DNA of 64,000 nt from Plasmodium brasilianum (lineage: Eukaryota > Apicomplexa > Aconoidasida > Haemosporida > Plasmodiidae). The stretch lies in NCBI RefSeq assembly GCF_023973825.1, contig NC_090118.1:124001-188000 (forward strand), written 5' to 3'. Of this stretch, positions 55,824 through 64,000 are shown one piece after another. Within the stretch, counting starts at the first letter, position 1. Every line of letters begins with the position of its first letter. The notes beneath the pieces are model-generated. The model made no database searches, had not been told where the DNA came from, and saw nothing but the letters and a program-made list of their open reading frames with translations. A program made the position numbers and the translations under genes.

Positions 55824-58144
55824 TATTTATGTTTATATATATGTGTATATATATGTATATATATTAAAAAAAAAAAAGAAAAAGTCAACAACACTATTTA
55901 TTTAACAATTTACAGTGTTATTTTTATAGAGAAGTAAAACTATTCAATACATATACATATGCTTACGTACTCATATAATTCTATATATAAGCGTATACAT
56001 GTTTTTATGTGTTTACATTCTAGTATATATTTTTTTCATATACATTTATTTGTGATGTCCATATATCATAATGATAATATTTTACCTATTTAATTAATAC
56101 ATTAGATATTTACACCAAAAAAAATTATGCGCCTCTAAATAATTAAATAAATTATTAAAATTTACTTACAATACATTTTCGTTAATTTGTCTTACATTAA
56201 CATTAAAAGCAACAGCAAAAATAAAAAAAAAAAAAAAAAAAGGAAAATAATGTGTAAATACACATATATTCCTTTTTTCTTATCCCCTAAATAACAACTT
56301 TACAAATACCGCATTAAATATATATATATGTATTAAATTCTAGAGGTTATTCCCCTTAAGGAATAAAAAAAATATCCAAAGGCATGTTTGCTTGTAATAA
56401 TCAACAAAAAAACAATCGAGTGTTAAACGATCATAGAGGATAACAAAAGTAAAACAAAGGAATAGTAAAGAAAAATATATATGCTGAAGTAGCTTTGATG
56501 CATAAAAGAAAACAAAATGATATGACATAATCACTAATTTTTTTTTTCTACTTCTAAAAAATATATTTTTTTAAAAGGGTGCATAAATGGAAATTAATCT
56601 AGGAACAATTAAGCATAGTTTCCTCAAAATTAGAAAAAAAGAAAAAGAAATGCATCAAAATATTTATCATATGGTGTTGATTTTCCCTCCAAATTTCAAT
56701 TTAGTTCGAAAAAAAAAAAAAATATATATATATATATGCCTACATTTAATATAACCGTTTCACTTATACTCTAGGAATTAGTTCTTTAAATGGTAAAAAT
56801 AAGCCCCAAATATATAAGTTAAAAAAAAAAAAAAAATATATTATATATATATATGCCTACATTTAATATAACCGTTTCACTTATACTCTAGGAATTAGTT
56901 CTTTAAATGGTAAAAATAAGCCCCAAATATATAAGTTAAAAAAAAAAAAAAATATATTATATATATATATGCCTACATTTAATATAACCGTTTCACTTAT
57001 ACTCTAGGAAGTAGTTCTTTAAATGGTAAAAATAAGCCCCAAATATATAAGTTAAAAAAAAAAAAAAAAACTACCAAGTCTTCATTTATCATATATAAAG
57101 AATAAATAATATACTCATATACATCATGATAAATTTATTCTAAAAAACAAGAATTAAAAAGTTAAAAATTAATGAGTACCCATTTAGACCTAATTATTAT
57201 TTAAAGCCGTACCTACTATTACTAAACATTTATTAAAATTTTTTTTTAAAAAAAAATTGTACCTTCTATTAAATATATTTATATATATATATATGGTTTA
57301 TACAAATTTTAAATATACATATTCTTTCACATATTATCAGAAGTAGAGTTTTTAAATATGTTCTTCCCATATTTAACATTTTAAAAGCAAGGTAGTTACT
57401 ATATTCCTCATTACCGAAAAAAAAAAAAAATGCACTTTAGTTTTAAGTGCACACATACATTTACTTACCCTTGTTAAGAATACACTTCTATAAATAATAT
57501 AATATTCTTTTTGTTTTTTTTGCTTTTATTCTCTGATATATGAATTTTTCCGTTTTGCTTATTAAATACTATTTTATTTAATTCTTTTCAATGCATATAT
57601 ACATATAAGCACACAATGAAGGAAAAAAAGTCCAAAAAAAAGGCATAAAATTTAAAACCGTTTTACATGCGCCATAAATAAATATGCGTTCTAGTAATAG
57701 AGCTATAGGCGTCAACTGTATAATGTAGTATCTTCATATTCATATATATAGATATATATTATATGTTTATTTTTATACATATGTATATTATTTAACGTAT
57801 ACACGAGTTTCCATATACGTAGTTTAAGTGAAAAAAAAAAAAAAAAAAAAAGCCCAAAATACATTTCTTCAAAAGTTGAAATAATTATGTAAGAATAATA
57901 AATAAGAACGCATGAGGAAATAGTAGATTTTTTTTTTTTTTGAAAAGATATTTTTTTTTTATATTGGAATTTTATTTTTTTTAAATGAAAAAGCACCCTT
58001 GAAGAAAAAAAAGTATAGTGTACATAAGAATTTACATTATTTATATTATATTTATATTGTATTGTTTTATATACACATTTACTTCGCATATTCACAAATA
58101 TTGAACGTTATAGTTATATTTAACTATATATATATATATATATA

Positions 58145-58175
<31 letters not shown>

Positions 58176-58333
58176 ATATTGTTTAAAGAAAAAGAAAACA
58201 AGATCCTTTTAAAAGTTAGCATATTTTTGTTTAATATTTTTTTTTCCTTCACAAGATTAAAACACAGTTATAGTAATAATAATATTCATATATGATAATA
58301 TTCAATATACATTTATATAAATAGGCTTAAAAA
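55824..58333. other. Divergent intergenic region between ROM3 and PDI8
   Basis: About 2.5 kb of AT-rich DNA including a 116-bp triplication at 56721-57070 and poly-A runs near 56223-56241 and 57831-57851. A (TTTA)n stretch sits at 58147-58175. Both promoters lie here. No coding segment was supported. Confidence 0.65.
56721..57070. repeat. Three tandem copies of a 116-117-bp intergenic unit
   Basis: The unit contains GCCTACATTTAATATAACCG, CACTTATACTCTAGGA and GTAAAAATAAGCCCCAAATA and ends in poly-A plus AT. Copies are anchored at 56738, 56855 and 56971, almost identical apart from a single A/G change (GGAATTAG to GGAAGTAG in copy three) and poly-A or AT length. It is relatively G+C-rich for this intergenic DNA. 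Confidence 0.95.
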
Positions 58334-60195
58334 ATGAATAATGCAAAGTATATTTCCTTTTTTTTATTTTTAATTTTCGTTGTTTTGCAAAAACGTGCCT
58401 ATTCTCATGATGATCTTTTTAATGAGAACGTGAAAATTTTACATACTAGCGAACTAAGCAAGTTTATAACAGATAATGACATTGTTTTGGTCATGTTCTA
58501 CGCACCATGGTAAGAACAGTTATAAAGAAAAAAAAATAAGAAAAGAAAGGGGAAAATGAAAGGGAAAAAGAAGAAAAAAAAGGAAAAAAAGAAAGGAAAA
58601 AAAGAAAATGAAAAAAGGAGGGATCAAAAGAAAGGAAAAAAAGAAATTGCAAAAAGAAAAAGTTTATATTTCCGCAAATTTTTACATTTTCCAAAAGTTT
58701 GTTTTCATTGTTAATTATGTGATACTATATACATTCGTCCATATGTCAATATATATGTATATATATGCGTCTGTAGATGCATATGTACATCTGTACGTGT
58801 GAGGTGTATGTGCACACGTGAATACATATACCCCGCGTATATATGTGTATGCATATACATATATGTATACGTGTGCACATTTTAATTGCGCTTCACTTCT
58901 TTCCCCCTCCCCCCTGAAGGTGTGGACATTGTAAAAGGCTAATTCCAGAATACAACGAGGCAGCAAATATATTGTTAGAAAAGAAAAGCGAAATAAAATT
59001 AGCGAGCGTAGATGCAACGACAGAGAGTGGACTAGCCCAAGAATATGGAATAACTGGTTATCCCACTTTGATTCTATTCAATAAGAAAGTTAGAGTAAAT
59101 TATGGAGGAGGTAGAACAGCGCAATCAATCGTAGATTGGTTATTACAAATGACAGGTCCAGTGTTTACAGAAATAACAGGAAATATAGAAGACGAGTTAA
59201 AGGAAAAAAAACCCTCTGTTGCCTTTTACTATGAATATAAATCGAAAGATGATGAACTATATAAAAAATTTAATGAGGTAGGTGACAAAAATCGTGAAAT
59301 TGCTAAATTTTTTGTTAAGAAAAATGATAAACATAATAAAATTTATTGTTACAGGAAAGATGAAAAAAAAGTAGAATATGATGAAAACACCGATTTATCT
59401 GAGTTTGTTTCAACAGAATCCTTTCCATTATTTGGTGAGATAAATACTGAAAATTATCGATTTTATGCAGAGAGTCCGAAAGAATTAGTATGGGTTTGTG
59501 CTACGATTGAACAGTATAATGAGATAAAAGAAGAAGTACGTTTAGCTGCAGCAGAATTAAGAAATAAAACACATTTTGTTTTATTAAATATTCCTGAATA
59601 TGCAGATCATGCTAAGGCATCATTAGGCTTAAGTGAATTTCCCGGTTTAGCATATCAATCGAGTGAAGGAAGATATATATTAACAAACCCTAAGGAATCT
59701 TTACGTAATCATAAAGCAATTATAGCCTTTTTTAAAGATGTAGAAGCAGGGAAAATTGAAAAATCTCTTAAATCAGAGCCCATACCAGAAGATGATAAAA
59801 ATGCACCCGTTAAAGTAGTGGTAGGGAATTCATTTGTAGATGTAGTTTTAAAAAGTGGAAAAGACGTACTAATTGAAATATATGCACCTTGGTGTGGACA
59901 TTGCAAAAAATTAGAGCCTGTTTATGAAGATCTTGGTAGAAAGTTAAAGAAATATGATTCCATAATTATTGCAAAAATGGATGGTACTCTAAACGAAACA
60001 CCAATTAAAGATTTCGAATGGTCAGGTTTCCCAACCATCTATTTTGTAAAAGCAGGAACTAAAGTTCCTTTGCCTTATGAGGGTGAAAGGTCCCTAAAAG
60101 GATTCGTAGACTTTTTAAATAAACATGCTACCAACACACCTATTTCTGTTGAAGGGGTTCCTGAATTTGAAGATGGAACTACAGAAGAATTGTAA
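58334..60195 (+). CDS. PDI8: Protein disulfide isomerase (PDI8-like), two exons
   Basis: Exons 58334-58509 and 58920-60195 join to 483 residues, the usual size of a four-domain a-b-b'-a' PDI. A signal peptide occupies about residues 4-24 (YISFFLFLIFVVL). The first thioredoxin site is FYAPWC60-G-H-C63. The second is YAPWC384-G-H-C387 within the typical VLIEIYAPW context. A cis-proline segment follows each site (GYPTLILF; GFPTIYFV). The b and b' domains between them lack cysteine pairs. The C-terminus is EDGTTEEL, an atypical but known-style ER retention tail. It oxidises and rearranges disulfides of secretory proteins in the ER, likely including cysteine-rich surface antigens. The single intron splits the tryptophan codon just before the first CGHC, so the coding sequence before it is only 58 codons. 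Confidence 0.97.
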
Positions 60196-60387
60196 TTGGT
60201 CCTTCAAACTTGTGCATATATTTATATATTTGTAAACATGTTAATACAGAAAGGGGAAAATAGATATGCATGGACCCGAAGAGATGACATATTAAAGGTG
60301 TACCATAATTACTTATTTTGAGAATAACAAAATGTTATAAATAAAAAAAATAAAAAAATGAAAAAAAATAAAATAAAAAAATAAAAA

Positions 60388-60440
<53 letters not shown>

Positions 60441-61390
60441 AATAAAAAAAAATCATAAAATATATAATAAAATATACATTTCTCATCAGAATCTACAAAC
60501 TGTATACATTAGTGCAGGGAATAAATTAAAGGTGCATAAGCAGGAATATATACGTCTACCATGAAAGCAGTTAATTGTTACTTAACCCTATCATTAAATC
60601 TTGAACACTTAACGAACTAGGAATGTTGACATTTTTTCTGTGTACATATGTATATATGTATATATATATATATATATGTGTGTGTATATGTTGCCAAATG
60701 CATATTAAGATATTTGTGTATACAATAATATAACCTTATGGTTAAAACTACATTTTTTTTATCCCACATGTGAGTAAAGGGGACATTTTATTTCGATTAT
60801 TAAATAAAAAATACTGTTATGAGAATATATTTATTTGTAGTGCATTTTTCTAAATAAGTTTTACTTTTATTTGCATGAAGGCATCATATATTTTTCATAC
60901 GATAATATATATATATATATATATATATAGCTGTCATATGTATTAGATATATATATGTACATAGTTATGTACATGTGTGCACGTAGTACATGGGAGTTTT
61001 TCATACTTTCCTTTTCAAACGCTTCATAATTCAACTTTAATCAAGGTTGTAATTTATATGAACACATTGCAAAAGTGGAAAGACGTCTGTAACTCATTTT
61101 TTAAAAAAATAAAGGAGTAAAGGTGGGTATAAAGAAAAGTTTCCCTTTTTTGTATAGCAAGAAAGTGCAAAAATTGCGCAGTTCAGCTTCGTGTGGGACA
61201 AACATGTTTATATATATATATATATATATATAAGGACACACACGTAATAATATAATTCCACTTTGCAAAATGGAAAACTTTTAAAAATGTTTGACAAATT
61301 TTACGTTATTCACTCATTTTAATGCTACACTTGATAACTGAAAGTTACACAAGTATGTATATTTAACTATAAAAAAGCAAGAGAGGTAAT

Positions 61391-61421
<31 letters not shown>

Positions 61422-61586
61422 GCACCCCATTTTGCGTTTAAACGCAAGCACAGGAATTAAAATTTTCTACTAGAGTAATTTTCATATATATATATATATA
61501 ACCAAATGAAAGTAAAAACGAAATATGCACAGGGGGGGAATTTTTTTTTTTTTTTTTCTTCCCCTTCAAGGCAAACACATATTTTA
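60196..61586. other. Intergenic region between convergent PDI8 and SET3 genes
   Basis: About 1.4 kb with a compound poly-A/(AT)n run at about 60378-60436 and (AT)n tracts near 60657-60677, 60907-60930 and 61210-61232. Both 3' untranslated regions lie here; no gene was found. Confidence 0.65.
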
Positions 61587-64000
61587 TCATCCTATGTACC
61601 CCTTGCACTTTTTCGAATGACACATACACTTAATATTTTTGTAGTTAATTCCATAATGATATTTCAAGGGTTCATCTGGTTTTATATCTCTTGAAGCAAA
61701 AATGCCAACTGATGGATAGTTGTCACCTCTCCATATTGTAATGACATTTACATTAGGCTCACATGAATGGTTTAAAAAGCGAGCAACATTAGAAATAAAC
61801 AGAGCATCAATGCATGGAATTTTCCAATCATCTGGATATGTTTCATCTACTTCAGCAGTTTCGATAAAGTAATTAAAATAACCTTTTTTGTCATATTCAT
61901 GTTCTCGTGAAATCATTTCTTTTCTTGTTGTTATTTCACCAACGTAATGCATAATTAACGAATTTGCTTTAATATATGAACAAGAAACAATATCCCATCC
62001 AATATCTCTTGTTTTAACTACCTTAACAGGGTAATGTAACCCCTCAGGGAAAACGTTAGTACATTTTGAAGGGTCACATAAACAATTACCTGAACATGCA
62101 GCTAAAACGTTAAAATCATTAATATCATAATTTTTATTTCCATCGCAATAGATTCTGTTTGTCCTTTTATGTCTTAACCCTTTGCAATATCCATTAATAT
62201 ATATTTCATCAAATTCTTTTTTATTATAATTTTGAGGAGCACATCCTGAACAAAGTGGTAATAAATTATATGGAGGAAGTCTGGAAAAAAAAATGGTTTT
62301 ATTTACATAAGTAAAATTCATAGGTGGTAATGCATCATCTACAACATTCTCCACTGGTATTTCAAATTTTTCCTTTCCAGCAGATAAGTCTTCATAAGGA
62401 TTCCATGAATCACAAAATGGTTTTTTCAATTCAATATATGCTGATATAGCTTCTTTACTTTTTATTGGTATAAATAAATGAGCTGGTCTTTTGGCTAGCT
62501 CACAGTTTATTGGAATTTCTGTTCTTTTAATAGATATATCTAAATTTTTCAAATTTTTCATTTTTACTCTTTGATTTTCATTTATTTCTTTTTCAAAATT
62601 TAACGTTTCTAAAATGAGCACAAGTGGTAAATATTTTCCTAAACACCAGAAGGGGAATTCATTAATCAAATTTTTACTCTTATTTTCATCATTATGACAT
62701 TTATTTTCTTTATTTAATTTTTCCTCCGATATATGTTCTTCTCTACCCGCTAATGCTCCGTAATTTGTAAGTCTTCCTTCTCCATTAAACTCCTTTTCAC
62801 TATTAGGATACAACTGAGTAGTTTTTGTATTATCATCTTGTTTGTTCCCCCACCCAAACTTCTTATCTGCTATTATACCACACTCGTTGGAATAATCTTC
62901 ACGATTTGAATGATTATTGTTCATCAATATATTCTTTTCATTATCTGATGTGTGTAGTAGTACACAATTTGATTGGTCTTCAATTGCATCCACTTGTTGT
63001 GTTGTATCATTTTTTATCTTCTCACCAGAAGCAGCACTATGAACTACTTCTTCTTTAAGTCTTTTCTTACATTCTTCATACATTTTCACATCTGTTTTGA
63101 TCCATTCTGTAGCCAATTTCTCATTAATACATTTTTTTCTTATAAATTTATATATATGATTAAAGTTGGTAAAAGTAGTAGATTTATAATTTTTCAAGTA
63201 AGGAACAGTTAAGGTCATAACTATTTCTTTATTTAAAAAGACATTAATTGACACAGAATTTTTCTCAATAAGATATTTTTTCCTTTCATTTCTATTATCA
63301 AAAATACGACAATTATTTGGAATAAAACATTTGTCCACATATAGTCTTTTAAAAAAGTAAAGAATATCCCTCTTATATTCAGAAGTAGAATAATCATTTA
63401 TCGTATATGCATTAACTATTTTGTATATACCATCATATCTTATACCGTAGTTTGGACTATATTTTGTTTCTAAATTATTATGACGAAAAATTCTTATAGG
63501 CATTTGTAATAAATAAGAATTATATAATGCATTAGCATAACATTTTCTAAGACTTGATATTTTGTTACTTAAAAAGGACAATAAATATCTTAACACGAAA
63601 AAATTACCATTATCTGTTAGTACATCATTTTTTGAATTCAATATAATTGAAGAAACGATATGTTCATTTTTATTTATTGGATGTAAAAACAAATTATATG
63701 ATGTATATTTACACAAAAAAAATAAAGAAATATGATAATTATGAGAAAAATGCGTATTAACCTTTATATCTAAAATGTTGAAGTTGTTGCTATATAATGA
63801 GTCTACTGTTAACATATACCTCTTTTCCTTATCCGTCATTTCATTCCCATTATAGTAGTTATAGCCATAGTTAAAATTGTAGCTATTGTAATTATCTTTG
63901 CTACAACTAATATTATTATTATTACTATTATTGCTGTTACTACCGATATTACCACTGTTAACATTGTTATTATAATTAGTACCCCCGTCATTACTACTGT
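61587..64000 (-). CDS. SET3: SET-domain histone lysine methyltransferase (SET3-like), C-terminal part
   Basis: Stop TGA at 61589-61587. The frame is open to the window edge (Asn/Ser/Tyr-rich beyond 63840), so the ATG at 63839 is internal and the N-terminus is missing. A cysteine-rich pre-SET region (LPLCSGCAPQ, GYCKGLR, IYCDG, ACSGNCLCDPSKCTN) precedes the SET domain, which has KTRDIGWDIVS, MHYVGEIT, GYFNYFIE and the catalytic knot RFLNHSCEPNV, ending LKYHYGINY. The post-SET motif CMCHSKKC is at the C-terminus. All three parts together mark the SUV39/KMT1 type, which methylates histone H3 lysine 9. In Plasmodium, SET3 is the proposed H3K9 enzyme linked to heterochromatin and silencing of variant gene families. 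The visible upstream part is mostly low complexity with an RRxxxYVDKC-like segment. Confidence 0.92.
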   Translation of the reverse strand, partial: SSNDGGTNYNNNVNSGNIGSNSNNSNNNNISCSKDNYNSYNFNYGYNYYNGNEMTDKEKRYMLTVDSLYSNNFNILDIKVNTHFSHNYHISLFFLCKYTSYNLFLHPINKNEHIVSSIILNSKNDVLTDNGNFFVLRYLLSFLSNKISSLRKCYANALYNSYLLQMPIRIFRHNNLETKYSPNYGIRYDGIYKIVNAYTINDYSTSEYKRDILYFFKRLYVDKCFIPNNCRIFDNRNERKKYLIEKNSVSINVFLNKEIVMTLTVPYLKNYKSTTFTNFNHIYKFIRKKCINEKLATEWIKTDVKMYEECKKRLKEEVVHSAASGEKIKNDTTQQVDAIEDQSNCVLLHTSDNEKNILMNNNHSNREDYSNECGIIADKKFGWGNKQDDNTKTTQLYPNSEKEFNGEGRLTNYGALAGREEHISEEKLNKENKCHNDENKSKNLINEFPFWCLGKYLPLVLILETLNFEKEINENQRVKMKNLKNLDISIKRTEIPINCELAKRPAHLFIPIKSKEAISAYIELKKPFCDSWNPYEDLSAGKEKFEIPVENVVDDALPPMNFTYVNKTIFFSRLPPYNLLPLCSGCAPQNYNKKEFDEIYINGYCKGLRHKRTNRIYCDGNKNYDINDFNVLAACSGNCLCDPSKCTNVFPEGLHYPVKVVKTRDIGWDIVSCSYIKANSLIMHYVGEITTRKEMISREHEYDKKGYFNYFIETAEVDETYPDDWKIPCIDALFISNVARFLNHSCEPNVNVITIWRGDNYPSVGIFASRDIKPDEPLKYHYGINYKNIKCMCHSKKCKGYIG

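Overview
The window is nuclear DNA of a malaria parasite (Plasmodium). It is very A+T-rich, with long poly-A/T and (AT)n runs between genes. Introns are short and AT-rich, with GTAA/GTAT donors and pyrimidine-AG acceptors, and proteins carry Asn/Lys-rich inserts. Several genes are Plasmodium or apicomplexan specific: GAMA, folate transporter FT1, rhomboid ROM3, PDI8 and SET3. From memory, this gene set and order matches a stretch of P. falciparum chromosome 8. The species cannot be fixed from sequence alone; a non-falciparum human or primate species is plausible. No tRNA, rRNA, transposon or CRISPR array was seen.

Left part (1-20.6 kb): the 3' end of an unknown Lys/Glu-rich gene; a prolyl-4-hydroxylase-like dioxygenase; LSM8 (three exons, rebuilt here); prohibitin 1; a CCDC124/Lso2-like ribosome factor (seven exons, rebuilt here); a very large TRAPPC11-like trafficking subunit broken by an 18-base homopolymer; and a four-exon protein with a cysteine-less glutaredoxin-like fold plus a zinc-ribbon tail.

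Middle part (20.6-45.9 kb): GAMA, a GPI-anchored micronemal antigen with lineage-type Asn-rich repeats; a long coiled-coil protein recognised here as the axonemal ruler CCDC39; folate transporter FT1; eIF2B alpha; an Oxa1/YidC insertase; and an unknown protein, also broken at an 18-A run, with a conserved C-terminal domain.

Right part (45.9-64 kb): an organellar bacterial-type leucyl-tRNA synthetase whose editing domain looks inactivated; an unknown 1000-residue protein; ROM3; PDI8; and the C-terminal part of the SET3 histone methyltransferase, whose N-terminus runs off the window.

There is no operon logic. Neighbours are functionally mixed and are separated by 0.2-3 kb of AT-rich DNA holding micro- and minisatellites. 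Three places hold coding-like sequence with no assigned gene (about 11.1 kb, 17.5-18.0 kb and 42.6-42.8 kb). Exon joins were worked out by hand from reading frame and splice signals and have no transcript support.
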